Assembly (NCBI RefSeq): GCF_001653235.2
Contig: NC_035790.1
Location: 2,604,001-2,668,000 of the forward strand
From: Pochonia chlamydosporia 170
Taxonomy: Eukaryota; Ascomycota; Sordariomycetes; Hypocreales; Clavicipitaceae
Reading direction: 5' to 3'
DNA length: 64,000 nucleotides
The position numbers and the translations under genes were made by a program. How positions within the stretch are numbered: the stretch's first letter is position 1; each line of letters begins with the position of its first letter. Positions 35,880 through 46,374 of this stretch are shown here, in pieces. The notes beneath the pieces are model-generated. The model had not been told where the DNA came from, did not search any database, and worked only from the letters and a program-made list of their open reading frames with translations.

Positions 35880-38800
35880 TCACTGCGCCAGTGCAATTTG
35901 AATCACATCACTGCACCGCTTGGGCTTCCTCGCATAGCCATTGAGCATCCGGAGGCCAGCCTTGCAACTTCTTCCCTCCTCCATCACCGCATGTACTCCC
36001 TCGAGGCACTTACCCGCCTCCTTCATCGCCGCCCCAGTCGTCACAGTATCTACCAGGCGCATCTCGCCCGCCACCTTTTCCATCTCACACCGGAGGAGCC
36101 ACCGTTCCCAGCTCCAGCCGCCCACGATGCTGCAGACATTGGCAATATTGTCACTGCTACCCATGACCATGGCATCCATTTGACACACCTTGCCGCCGCT
36201 CTTGATCGAGACGTCATCCTTTAAGGGTGGTGTTGGCGGGATGCTCATCTTGCGCTTGGCACCTACCGGAAGACACACCCAGGCACGACGGACATTGTCA
36301 AATCCCGCGCGAGCCAGTCGGCCGAGCCACATTTTTGACGGACTTGGATCGTAACCCAAGGTTTTGAGTGCAAAGCCAAACTCTACGCTCTTGGCAAGAC
36401 CAAGCGGCCCGGCATTGATGATGTCGGAGTCCATGATGGAGAACTCCAAGTAGCCACCGGGCTTGAGAACTCGCATGCACTCTTGCAGGCAGCTCTCCCA
36501 CTCGTCTTCGCCATTCTCGCCGACAAATTTGAGTATTCCATGAAGCTCGCGAGCCGAGATCAAATCAAATTGGTCATTCGCAAAAGGCAGCTTGGAAAGG
36601 CGCTCTACGGCAACTTGGCGGTGATTTGGAGGGCCTCGGACGTTGGAATTTGAAAGCTGGCGAATGGCCTTGGTCGTCACCGTGTAAATCTTGGTGTTTG
36701 GGTACTGAAGGGCGCAGTGCCATGCCCAATCGCACGTCGACTGACCTCCAAGATCGAGAATTCGAGCCCTATCGCGAGCAACACCGCCATCCTTGCTGGG
36801 GAGAGCCAAATGGGAGAGTCGAGCCAGTCGTTTGGTAACCGGTGCCATAATCAGGCGCCCGCCGTTTAGAAACTTGAGGGCAGCCACGTGCCAGGTCGCC
36901 ATGGTCATCTGGTTCATGGCCTCGTATTCCTTCTCCTTGCGCAGCTTTTCAGGATCATCCGTCAAGATGTGGTCGCCTCTGGCCACATTGGCGCTGAGAC
37001 GCTTCTTTGCCGACTGGGGAACAACACTCAGCTGATACTTGCCCAGAAGCTGGTTGCGATGGGTCTCGCGCAGGGCTGTTCGCTGAGCTTGGAGGGCCTC
37101 GAAGCGAGAAAGCTGCTGGACAAATACGTCTTGAAGGTGTGTCCGGACAATGTAGTCTTGAAAGGCTCTGTAGTAGGCTGACTCTTGCCGAAGAAGCTTG
37201 GAGGGGAGGCGCTTTGGCTGCAGGGTGGTTGTGATGACATTGGAAAACCGAACAACCTTCTTCTTTGGCAGAGACTCGGACGGGGGCTCAGGCTCGGGCC
37301 GCACTTCTTCCTCCTCCTCTTCTGGTGCTTCTTCAATGGTCTTGAGAGCCGCATTGTCGCCATCGGCATCGTCGTCGACCCCCTTGAGGTACGCCCTCTG
37401 TGCCATGAGCCACAGCTCAGTGCGATCCAGATGAGACAGAGCCTCCTTTTGCTGCTTCCTGGCATAGTCGGGATCGTAGTCGACAACAATCTCGACCGGC
37501 GCCTCCTCGGCAACCTTGGTTGGCGATGATGGGGCTGGCGCTTTGATGGTCTCACCGGAATCGTTGGAATCCTGATGTTGAATCACGGGTCGTGCGGTGG
37601 GCATACCGTCAGTCACATCGTCGTCGTCATCTTGTACTTCAATAACCTGCTCAACAGGCGCGGACGATATGTTGACGCTTCTGTAGAAGCCCTCGGCAGA
37701 GTCGGGGCGTTTTGGGAGTGGCGGCACAGAGAGGTCAATGTTCCACGGGCATCGATAAAACTGCTCAGCCGTGGTCGAGGTTGGGGGAGGCATCTCTACA
37801 GGAGACTTGCTGGGCGGATGCCAGGTGGTCCTGGTTCGCGGAGACAGCCCCGAAAAGAAGCCACTAGGAGAGGGAATATCCAGTCTTGTCAAGCCTGCAA
37901 GAGACTGTCGGATGGGATTGGGCGAATGTATCGTGCCTGAAGTTGTCCGAGGCACAAAGCTCGTCACCAAGCGCAAGGGTTGCTGTCGCATCTCGACGGC
38001 CACCGGGGCCATGGAAACATCGATTACCTGTACAGGACGTTGGTGTAGGTGTTCGTCGTCTGCCTCGGAGCCGTCTCCTCCAGACAAGGCGTGTAGCGTT
38101 GCGAGCGCATCAGGCTGAAGGTGAACGCCTGTCCAGGCCGTCTCCTCTGTTGTGTCCTCATCGTTGCCAATTACTGGCGTTGGCGGTGCGCTCATGGCAG
38201 CAAGCTGCTCAGACGACAGACTTCCGTCAAGAGAAGGCGGCGCCGAAATAGTCGGCACTTCAAGCGCTTGCTGTTTTCCGATAAAGTCCATTTGCGCCGG
38301 TGACATGGGTAGCTGGGCCGAGGGGGTAAGGGGGACTGGCGAAGTGATTTTCTTGAGCTCGTCTACCGCAGACCAAGCTTCGTCACGATCATGTCGATTT
38401 GCTGGAATGATGAGACGGGTTGGCTGCTTTGATGATGGCTGACCGGCTACCCCTGGGCCACGAGCAAATCTGCCCGTCGAGTGTTGCTGATAGCGCCGTG
38501 CCATGTCATCCTCATCCTCCTCTTCGGACACGTCGTAAAGATCCTCAAACTCGGTATTCTCTGTGGCGACGCTGGCTCGATTCCACGGGTTCGACGACGT
38601 TGTGGGAGAGCTACCATCTCCCGATACTGTGGACGGTGATGACGGAAGGACGGGGGCGGCGAGGTAGTGAATTCCCCTCGGAGTCGGGAAATGATCACTC
38701 ATTGGCGAAAGCCAAGCCTCAATCTTCAACTGGGAAGTGTCGCCGCGTCTCCTTTGTTGGCTCATTCCTGCATTCTGAACACGGCCATCATCACTATCTT

Positions 38801-38897
38801 CTTCTATTATAGGATTAAGCAGTCTCTTTGGTCTTCGACCCAGCGAAGGCTCACGAGACTGAAAGCTGCTCGGCGGCAGGCGGAGAGTGTCGGCCAT
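35880..38897 (-). CDS. Large SAM-dependent methyltransferase-like protein with long disordered N-terminus
   Basis: A single exon of 1005 aa. Residues 1-560 are Ser/Pro/acidic and low in order, with many SP/TP sites and polyacidic runs. Residues 570-690 are helical and charged (RAFQDYIVRTHLQDVFVQQLSRFEALQAQRTALRETHRN). A class I methyltransferase fold begins near residue 713 with motif I ARILDLGGQSTCDWAW. It continues with LSKLPFANDQFDLISARELHGIL and LQECMRVLKPGGYLEFSIMDSD. Motif I has DLGG-Q rather than the usual GxGxG, so catalytic activity is probable but not certain. The fold resembles type 11/LaeA-like enzymes, but it is not LaeA by length or order. The target is unknown. Confidence 0.75.
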   Translation of the reverse strand: MADTLRLPPSSFQSREPSLGRRPKRLLNPIIEEDSDDGRVQNAGMSQQRRRGDTSQLKIEAWLSPMSDHFPTPRGIHYLAAPVLPSSPSTVSGDGSSPTTSSNPWNRASVATENTEFEDLYDVSEEEDEDDMARRYQQHSTGRFARGPGVAGQPSSKQPTRLIIPANRHDRDEAWSAVDELKKITSPVPLTPSAQLPMSPAQMDFIGKQQALEVPTISAPPSLDGSLSSEQLAAMSAPPTPVIGNDEDTTEETAWTGVHLQPDALATLHALSGGDGSEADDEHLHQRPVQVIDVSMAPVAVEMRQQPLRLVTSFVPRTTSGTIHSPNPIRQSLAGLTRLDIPSPSGFFSGLSPRTRTTWHPPSKSPVEMPPPTSTTAEQFYRCPWNIDLSVPPLPKRPDSAEGFYRSVNISSAPVEQVIEVQDDDDDVTDGMPTARPVIQHQDSNDSGETIKAPAPSSPTKVAEEAPVEIVVDYDPDYARKQQKEALSHLDRTELWLMAQRAYLKGVDDDADGDNAALKTIEEAPEEEEEEVRPEPEPPSESLPKKKVVRFSNVITTTLQPKRLPSKLLRQESAYYRAFQDYIVRTHLQDVFVQQLSRFEALQAQRTALRETHRNQLLGKYQLSVVPQSAKKRLSANVARGDHILTDDPEKLRKEKEYEAMNQMTMATWHVAALKFLNGGRLIMAPVTKRLARLSHLALPSKDGGVARDRARILDLGGQSTCDWAWHCALQYPNTKIYTVTTKAIRQLSNSNVRGPPNHRQVAVERLSKLPFANDQFDLISARELHGILKFVGENGEDEWESCLQECMRVLKPGGYLEFSIMDSDIINAGPLGLAKSVEFGFALKTLGYDPSPSKMWLGRLARAGFDNVRRAWVCLPVGAKRKMSIPPTPPLKDDVSIKSGGKVCQMDAMVMGSSDNIANVCSIVGGWSWERWLLRCEMEKVAGEMRLVDTVTTGAAMKEAGKCLEGVHAVMEEGRSCKAGLRMLNGYARKPKRCSDVIQIALAQ

Positions 38898-40342
38898 GTC
38901 CCTTTTGCCCGGGGGTATCGTCCGATCTATCTTGATAACGGCCGTTGTTCCCGAGTTGAGACCAGCCCGACAAAATCACCACCACCGCGCCTAAAATAAA
39001 AAGAGCTGTGACAAGGAAAAGCTTGATTAGTTATCGTAATGTGTAAATATCAACGACCGGCGTCGAAAGTTGGAAGCAAGGTGGTGACAGTAACGATAGG
39101 CTGCTTCGATCAACAAAGCCTCTATTGAAATCTACAACACGGCAATAACAACACGAATACAAAGGGGAAATGGGGCAAAAACGAAGAGAATGTGGAGGAA
39201 AGAGATCCGACCAACCCAGCCGGCCCGGGGCATGCGGATCCTTAAAGGAACTCGTCCATCGAGTGGACAGAGCGGCTACGAGGCGTGGAGGCAGACATTA
39301 GTGGCTAGCAATGACACACCAGATGGGGCAATGCAGCACGGTGCTGGAGTAACACTCGGTTGCAGAAGAAGAGAGAGGTGACCATGACAGCATCCAGTAC
39401 GGTCGAACGGTCGAAACGGGGAGGGGCCAAGAGCAGCAAGCGGCCTGATGCGTGATAGCCTTGCATGGTGGTTGTTGGATGCTATCCCAACAGAGGAGTG
39501 CTATTGAGGCACTAGCAGACGGAAACATCCAATAAACGATGCCAGGATGCTTTTCTAATTTTGGGTGGTGACAGGGGCACATCAGATGGCTTGCCAGCGA
39601 AACGATATGCAGGCGCGCGCGAAGTGGTGATGGTTGCGGGATCTGATTGGCCTCGCGGCTGCTGTGGAACGGTGAAGATGGTGGTCGTGTGTGGCCGTCG
39701 GCGGCTAACACGCTTCTTGGCCCCCAATCATTGGTGTGTGACGCACATCGATGAACATGGTGGTGATGACGGGCTCGGTTGCATGGTTCGCGACCAAACT
39801 TTGATCTTTTGCATACCCGGGCGTCCAGAAAGACTGCAACGGAGGGAGGTACGTGATACAAAGAATGCACCAGATTTGGCCGGAATGGCGGCCGCTTGTA
39901 TGAGTTGACGTCAAGATGGCAGTCAATGTGGAAACAGACGGCCTCCAGCGCAGAGTTTCATCACCGTTATCGATGGGGGAAAAAACCTGTTAATAGTAAA
40001 ATGACCCAAAACACGGCTGAAAATGGAACCGCTGACGGCGCAATAATGGCGCAGCCCTACGCGCATGGCACCATATGTGGAAATTCCCATCATATTGTGG
40101 TGTAAGTGACTGCTGCAATGTATGTGAAATTCGATGTTGGTGAGGCCCAAGGCGGTTGGTGTCAATTGCTGCCTGAGGTTTGGTCGGGGCTCACCAGCTG
40201 GCGACAGCTGCCCGGCGGAACATTGAACCCATGCCCCTCCATCAACCAACCTCGTACCAATTTTACCCCGCCATATGCGCTACGTGAGCTCGAGACTTTG
40301 CAAGAGCTCAAGCGCCTTCAACTCCAACAACAGTCTGCAGTA
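38898..40342. promoter_or_regulatory. Divergent region between the methyltransferase gene and TMA22 (1.4 kb)
   Basis: This contains both promoters. The long minus-strand frame at 39298-39870 is Cys/His/Ser-rich but has no domain and overlaps other frames of equal quality. No gene is supported. Confidence 0.55.
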
Positions 40343-41241
40343 ATGGCAGACGTAGAACAACAACCAGAAGTCTCGGCTGAGCCTCAAGCCAGACATGTAA
40401 CATACTGCGGTGGTAAGTCCTGACAAACTCGTGGCGGAGGGCTGCATTCGGTGCATGAACGTCCCCTGCTAACACCGCGTGCCAACAGTTTGCACACTGC
40501 CACCAGAGGTGGGTGACCATCGGACATGCATCATCATACCCTCGACAAATCGCCCCCAAAAGCAGACGGCTCAACCAACAAACTTTGTTCTAATAATATA
40601 CCGATATAGTACTGCGAATATGGAGGAACCGTAAAAAAGTGCCAGGAATGGCTAGAAAAGAACAACAAGGAAATGTATGACCGGATCTGGTCTGCCGGTG
40701 AGTAATGCCTCGTTTCCGACCCCAAGTTACCATGGTTTTGTCTAATGTGTCATTGCATCAAACAGAGGCCCTGGAAGCTGCAACTGCATCCCTATCCATC
40801 GAGGCACAAAAGAGAGCTGCCAAAGATGCCCAGAAGAAGGCTGCAAAGGCGGAGGCTGCGGAGGCGAAGCAGGCAGACAAGATGGCCAACAGCGTCGTAA
40901 CGATTAAGCGTATCGAGCGGAATAAGAAGAAGTTTGTCACGGCTGTTATTGGACTGGAGGCTTTTGGACTCGAGCTGAAAAAGGTTCATCTTCCCCCATC
41001 AAAGCTTCTATTTACGTGCTCTCCCGGTACTAATAATATCATCTACAAGGTTGCCAAGGATCTCGGCAAAAAGTTTGCTACCGGCTCATCCGTCACCAAG
41101 CTGCCCAGCGGAGGAGAAGAAATTGTGGTCCAGGGTGACGTTAGCGACGAGCTGGAAGAGTTTATTTTGGAAAAGTACAAGGAGATACCCGCAGACAACA
41201 TTGAGCTTGTCGACGACAAGAAGAAGAAGAAGGCAACGTAA
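40343..41241 (+). CDS. TMA22: Translation machinery-associated protein 22 (DENR homologue)
   Basis: Exons 40343-40412, 40489-40508 (20 nt), 40610-40697 and 40766-41241 give 217 aa. The N-terminal zinc-type segment is HVTYCGGVCTLPPEYCEYGGTVKKCQEW, with Cys pairs split over three exons. The C-terminal SUI1 domain contains VTIKRIERNKKKFVTAVIGL, LKKVHLPPSKLLFTCSPG and SSVTKLPSGGEEIVVQGD. With Tma20/MCT-1 it recycles 40S subunits and supports re-initiation. The donors are GTAAGT, GTGGGT and GTGAGT. A poly-Lys end closes the protein. Confidence 0.93.
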
Positions 41242-41442
41242 AAATAAACTGAATCCACATGGTCTGATTGACTACAACTCTGAGTCTTTGCATTCATTCA
41301 TATGCCCCCAAATTACGCCAGTATCCATACACGATGCCAATTTTAAACCCAAAACCCAAACCGAAACTAACGCCGTTGCAATTTGAATTCCAATTCCAAT
41401 TTCAAAAATAGTCCGTCATGACAAGGTTCATCACTGCAGAGT

Positions 41443-42662
41443 CTATCCTCGCTTTCGCAATACCCTACCACTCGCAGTTGTTGTGGACGGAGGTGCTGCC
41501 GTCGCCGCCGCTGCCTTTGCTGCTGTCCTCTTGGCCGTGGCACCAGTGACACCTTTTCGGATAGTCCCCATCACCGTAGTACGCGAAGCTGCTGGCGCCG
41601 TCTTTTTGGCGGCACTTGGTTTTCTGACTACGGTGCCGGCACTCCCCTCGCTGGTCTCGCTCGTCTCACTAGGACGTCGGCCAGTTCGGGTTGCTGGTCG
41701 AGACGCGGGTACTCTACCACCGGTTGCTGCGGCCGCGGGTCGTCGTGCCTTTGATGTTGTCGTTCCATGAGACGTGGAACTCGTTTCCGAGGTTGTGGTC
41801 ACCTTTCTGGTCCCTCTGCTGCGCGTAGCCTTGGCCTTTTCGACCATGCTGGTGAGTACACTTGAGGCGGCGGCGCGTGAAGCCGTCGTAGATTTCAAGG
41901 GAGAGCCCGGCCGAGGGATTTGTGGCTTCGTAGGTGACGCGGGTCTTTCACGATTTGCAAGGCGAGAGTTTGATGAAGTTGGTGACAGAACTTGGTTAGG
42001 TCTGACACGTCCAGCGTCTGCTCTGGGTCTCTTCTTGGCTCCGTCCATGTGTTCCAGATCATTTTCCTTGTCTCCGGCAATTTCACTGCTGAAGGACTGT
42101 TAGTGTGACGTAAAATCATAGTGAATAGCCAACAAGTTTTACCTCATGCGCTTGTATCCGCGGCTGGCAGCCTGTGTACGAGCTGGTAGCGTTCGCTGTG
42201 GGCTAGAGCGCGGTGTGTCCTTGGCAGGCACTGGGGGAGGCCGGGTAACAAGTCTGGCCTGCTCCTGTTCTGAATACTTTAGGATGAGGTCACCCATTTT
42301 TAGCTTTCGCAGGGACATGGGGATTCTGTTGATTCGGATCTCGATTCGTGACCGTAGACCTTGCGCTTGAAGCTGGTATTGCGCACGAAGCCGTCTCGCC
42401 CGTTCAGTGACTGGATGGGGTCAGTATTCATGTGCAATCCGTGACATTACATGTCGCAAAACCATTCACCTTCAAGCTGGAGGTTATCTATCAGCGCCTG
42501 CTTTTGCAAGGCGCTGAGTCCCATCTTGCGCTTCTTGATTGGGCTTCTATCATGAGGTGTTGATGGGCTCTTGACTGGTACTTTCGTGTCTGTGGTTGTA
42601 CCCTGCCTCTTTGAGGTGGTGGATTGGTCCGAGACCCTCTTCTTATTTCTTACGGGAGCCAT
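41443..42662 (-). CDS. NBL1: Borealin/Nbl1-type chromosomal passenger protein
   Basis: Exons 42470-42662, 42143-42410 and 41443-42088 give 368 aa. Introns are 42411-42469 (GTGAAT...CCAG) and 42089-42142 (GTAAAA...TTCAG). Residues ~49-110 match the Nbl1/Borealin N-terminal domain: LSALQKQALIDNLQLEVTERARRLRAQYQLQAQGLRSRIEIRINRIPMSLRKLKMGDLI. This helix packs with Survivin/Bir1 and INCENP/Sli15 in the chromosomal passenger complex that places Aurora B on centromeres. The long tail is basic and Ser/Thr/Ala/Arg-rich with many SP/TP sites, fitting Cdk control and DNA or microtubule contact. Yeast Nbl1 lacks such a tail. A NAGNAG acceptor (CAGCAG) at exon 3 could give isoforms differing by one Ser. 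Confidence 0.88.
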
Positions 42663-43136
42663 TATGATCGTCGATGCCGCTCACTCCCGCGAGTTTGTGT
42701 TGTTTTGTTGTGTCTGCGTAGATAGCGAGGTCGTCGATGGTGTGGTGTATGCAGCTTGAGCTTTGGCGCGCTGTGACTGGTCGGTGGTTTGGAAGTAAAC
42801 AAACGGTTTCGAGGCCGATTATGTCAGCATTCAATCCTTGGGCCAGGGTGGAGACCGATGACAAGTCGAGGTACCAGTAACTGGTACTCCACTCACGCCA
42901 AGACCATGTACCTATACTTGCGCTAGCCACCAGGCTGAACACACTTACGCCTCCAGTGATGACCATAGCTCGTGGAGCTGATAGCCCTGGTTCCTGTCTT
43001 CATCAATTCCTATTGCCAGTGACTTACTTCTCGCCATCAAACAACCAAACACCTGATCATCACCCGTCTTTACTGTAGAGAATTACTGGCCGCATATAAC
43101 TACGAACTCAACTTGAATCACCCATAAACCGCCAAC
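42663..43136. promoter_or_regulatory. Divergent promoter between NBL1 and RPN10
   Basis: This 474 bp lies between two head-to-head starts. A CT/AC-rich stretch precedes the RPN10 ATG. No gene is seen. Confidence 0.6.
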
Positions 43137-44048
43137 ATGGTTCTCGAGGCGGTAATGGTTGTCGTGGACAACAGCGAGAGCAGCAGAAACGGAGACTACC
43201 AACCCACGAGATTCGACTCACAAGTTGACGCCGTCAATGTCCTCTTCCAGAGCATCACTCAAGGCAACCCCGAATCGTCAGTCGGATTGATGAGCATGGG
43301 AGGCAAGGGTCCTGAGGTGCTCGTCACGCTGACCACGGAGCAAGGCAAGATCTTGGAGGGTCTGCATCGGACAAAGAAGAAGATTGGCGGCTCGTCTCAC
43401 CTCAAGACGGGCATCCAAGTTGCTACGGTACTGTAGGCTCACTGTGGTCGCATGTAGACAATGACTAATGATTGCTGGCAGCTCGCCTTGAAGCACCGAC
43501 AGAACCGATCCCAGCGACAGCGAATAATAGTCTTCATCTGCTCGCCAATCGAAGAGAATGAAAAGGAGCTAACACAACTGGCAAAGAAGATGAAGAAGGG
43601 TAATATTTCCGTAGACTTTATCCTGTTTGGCAACCTCGATGACGACGACACACAGAAGAAGCTGCAGGCGTTCAACGATGCCGTCAAAGGCAGTGAGGGT
43701 TCGCACTTGGTCGTCATCCCCCCCAGTAGCAAGCTGCTTAGCGACCAGCTCGTGGCCACGCCTATATTACTTGGCGAGGGAGCCTCGGCGTCTGGCGGCG
43801 GCGGCGGCGGCATGAGCGGAAGCAACGATGAGTTTGAGTTTGGCTTCGATCCTGCCATGGAACCTGAGCTGGCCCTCGCTCTGCGTATGAGTATGGAGGA
43901 GGAAAAGGCCAGGCAAGAAAAGAGAGCCCGTGAAGAAGAAGAGGCGGCCAAAAAGGCATCACTCGAGGGCGTCAAGGAGGAAGATGAGTCTGGTCCATCC
44001 GGGAGCGGGGACAAGAAGGACGGTGGTGATAAGATGGACACATCGTAA
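43137..44048 (+). CDS. RPN10: 26S proteasome regulatory subunit Rpn10
   Basis: Exons 43137-43427 and 43482-44048, with intron 43428-43481 (GTACTG...GGCAG, phase 0), give 285 aa. The N-terminal VWA domain starts MVLEAVMVVVDNSESSRNGDY and contains VGLMSMGGKGPEVLVTLT and QRIIVFICSPIEENEKEL. One ubiquitin-interacting motif follows near residues 222-240 (PELALALRMSMEEE), preceded by a Gly-rich linker and followed by a charged tail. It sits between base and lid of the 19S cap and binds polyubiquitin chains. Confidence 0.96.
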
Positions 44049-44225
44049 GGTACCATGGGTGAGGATGGGGCGACAGTGCAATGGCCGCAGTGGCATGGCA
44101 ACAGTGGGAGAGTAGCTTTCTCTGGAAGCTGTACAATAGACATTACTAGAGTTTAGTTCAATCAAGACTTGGCTTTAGGCGACACATTCCTCCCGGCATC
44201 AAAAGGTGTGCCACTGTAGACACTA

Positions 44226-44795
44226 TTATCGATTGTTAATCTCTCTAATGTACGACAGTAATTTCCTGTCAAATATATCACACCGGATAGGCATCTCCAA
44301 CGAATAAAAGGGATTCTTCATAACATAGTCCGAATACAGGTCGTATATCCTCCTAATCGTAACATCCACATTCGCCTGCGTAGAATCCGTAAACAAGAGA
44401 AACTTGGTTCCCGTCATGGTAGTGAAGCATTGAAGCCGGAAATTCTCAGTTTCCAAGACTTCCAACCCCGATGAGGGCTCTGGCCGGTTGGCTACGCCAT
44501 TGGTACCTGGGTGGGGGGCTATGGGCTTGATGGGATTGAGTCTGGCGGTGATGGCGTGGACGCTGGTGATGTGAGCAGACACTTCTTGAGTTTGAGAGTG
44601 AGCAGAGTCGAAGAACGTACCCGTGGAATGTTCCCGCCAGGACTAGGTAGTCGTTTGTGCTAATCTTGTTGAGACCAGCTTCGTGGAATGTCTTGTTGTA
44701 GACTAAGCCACCGGCCTTGTTGATGATGATGAGGGCAAGGACAGTCCTGGCTTTGGTTAGATGGGCCTGGTATGTGGAATGGGCAAGACGTACAT
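44226..44795 (-). CDS. TRS23: TRAPP complex subunit Trs23/TRAPPC4, start codon split by an intron
   Basis: Exons 44794-44795 (the AT of ATG), 44621-44746 and 44226-44562 give 154 aa. Introns are 44747-44793 (GTACGT, CTAAC branch, GCCAG) and 44563-44620 (GTACGT...CCAG). The product starts MTVLALIIINKAGGLVYNK, exactly where the sybindin/TRAPPC4 fold starts. It continues STNDYLVLAGTFHGVHAITAR, GLEVLETENFRLQCFTTMTG, then TKFLLFTD and DYVMKNPFYSLEMPIRC. It is a core TRAPP subunit acting as Rab1/Ypt1 exchange factor in ER-Golgi traffic. If the first intron were retained, an in-frame ATG at 44820 would give a 25-residue extension unlike the family. Confidence 0.85.
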
Positions 44796-45485
44796 GTTGT
44801 CGCGACGGCCACGGTGCCATCAACTGTCGATTTCGGGTTCTTGGGCCTACTTGAGGCTCATCAGGTCACCGAGGAGCTACCATGAATCCCCGATCGAGTG
44901 AGTGTTTCGGCTGCTGATGAGTGTGGTCGCAGAGGTTTCACCCAGATTTATAAGACTAATGAGAGTAATGGTCGGCAGTCTCTGACGCGCAGTACTTCAA
45001 GTGTGATACTGGCCGTCAATGATGATGAGTGAGACCAGCTCCGTTGATATCGAGACGAACAGGGACCTGGCCTGACCTGAATGATTGACCCGACCAGTCA
45101 ACTGGTCTTCCATGGCCGCCAACAGCCACGCGAGCACCCCTAAAGTCCAAGACTGCCCCACTAAAATTCAGTGCTCTCCCCAGCACCAGTCTGGTCAAGG
45201 TGGCACCGTTGACCAGTCGACTCATCCAATCGCCGGCCACCAGCCAATGCAGCCTCATTGACCCAACATTGAGCGTCCAAGGCTGCCAATCTCAAATCCT
45301 TCTTTGTTTCCCCTCTGTCGCGCAGCATCCCAACGAGCTCCGACCGCAACCCGCTCGTCACATACCCTCCCCTCCCCTCGCGTCGACACATCGAGACGGC
45401 GTCTCTGCCCCTGCCGGCGCATTACGACGATTCAATCGCTGCTAACGTCACCGCACGCATTCACGGGAGCTTTCACCGGTGAACA
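44796..45485. promoter_or_regulatory. Divergent promoter between TRS23 and RPB4
   Basis: This 690 bp has repeated TGGTC/GACCAG words around 45030-45240 and pyrimidine-rich sequence upstream of RPB4. No supported gene is seen. Confidence 0.55.
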
Positions 45486-46022
45486 ATGTCGAACCAGCGA
45501 ACGTCACGGCCCAAGCCCCCTCCTCCAGGCAACGAGGAAGCATCAGCGACGCTGAACCTGGGCGAATTCCAAAACGTCGATACCCTGACTCTGTCGGAAG
45601 CCGCGCTGGTTTTGAACGCGCTGGTTGCTCGGCGGCGGAATGATCGCAAGAATGTCAACGAGACTGAGTACGGGCAGGAGGACCAAGGGAGAAGTCTGCA
45701 TTTGCTAACGGGGTCATCAGGATGCTGAACCAGACGCTCAACTACCTTGACCACTTTGCCCGCTTTACCCAAAAAGAAAACGTGGAGGCCGTTGAACGTC
45801 TGTTGAGCGCGCACAAGGACCTGGCCAAGTTTGAGAGAGCGCAATTAGGTACGCCTGGTGTTCTTGTCTATACGGTAGAGTGGTTACTGACTTCTGGTAG
45901 GGTCGTTGTGCTGTGGGGATGCCGACGAGGCCAAGACTCTGATTCCCTCTCTTGCAGACAAGATTAAGGATGAGGATTTGCAAGATTTGCTGGAGGAGAT
46001 TGCTAAGCTACAAAACCGATGA
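45486..46022 (+). CDS. RPB4: RNA polymerase II subunit Rpb4
   Basis: Exons 45486-45667, 45721-45848 and 45901-46022 give 143 aa. Introns are 45668-45720 (GTACGG...ATCAG) and 45849-45900 (GTACGC...GTAG). Typical blocks are LGEFQNVDTLTLSEAALVLNAL, MLNQTLNYLDHFARFTQKENVEAVERLLSAHKDLAKFERAQLGSLCC, and the end DEAKTLIPSLADKIKDEDLQDLLEEIAKLQ. With Rpb7 it forms the stalk of Pol II, used in initiation, termination and coupling to mRNA decay. Confidence 0.95.
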
Positions 46023-46374
46023 CGAAGGATGCAGGACGATTGGTAGGGTCAATTTAGAAAAGGATTGTGTGTTTGGGTCTGGTTTTTTACAGAGGACTCG
46101 GGTGTTTTTGGCATTTCTGGCGCACGGTCAAGATTGTTTTTTTCTTGTAACAGATACAATGAGATGGGATATGAGGGTAGTTGTGCAAGGTAGAATACCC
46201 TGTGAATTGAGGACTTGAATACATTGCTCGTCGTGCTGGATTTGGTCGTTGAGAGCGATTGTGAAAGGAAATGACAGGTGAGTAAGTCTTCCAGGCATTC
46301 TTTCGATATTTGCTAAAGGTCTAAAGAGTAACATTTCTATAATTAAGCTGAGATTAAATTCCCTTGCGTCACAA
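46023..46374. other. Convergent 3' flank between RPB4 and the ADH gene
   Basis: This 352 bp is AT-rich. It holds the two 3' UTRs and no other gene. Confidence 0.6.

Noticed and set aside
35547..36224. 225-aa plus-strand frame
   Set aside because: It is antisense to the 3' end of the methyltransferase gene.
39298..39870. 190-aa minus-strand frame between the methyltransferase gene and TMA22
   Set aside because: It has no motif, frames of similar quality occur on both strands, and its composition resembles translated non-coding DNA.
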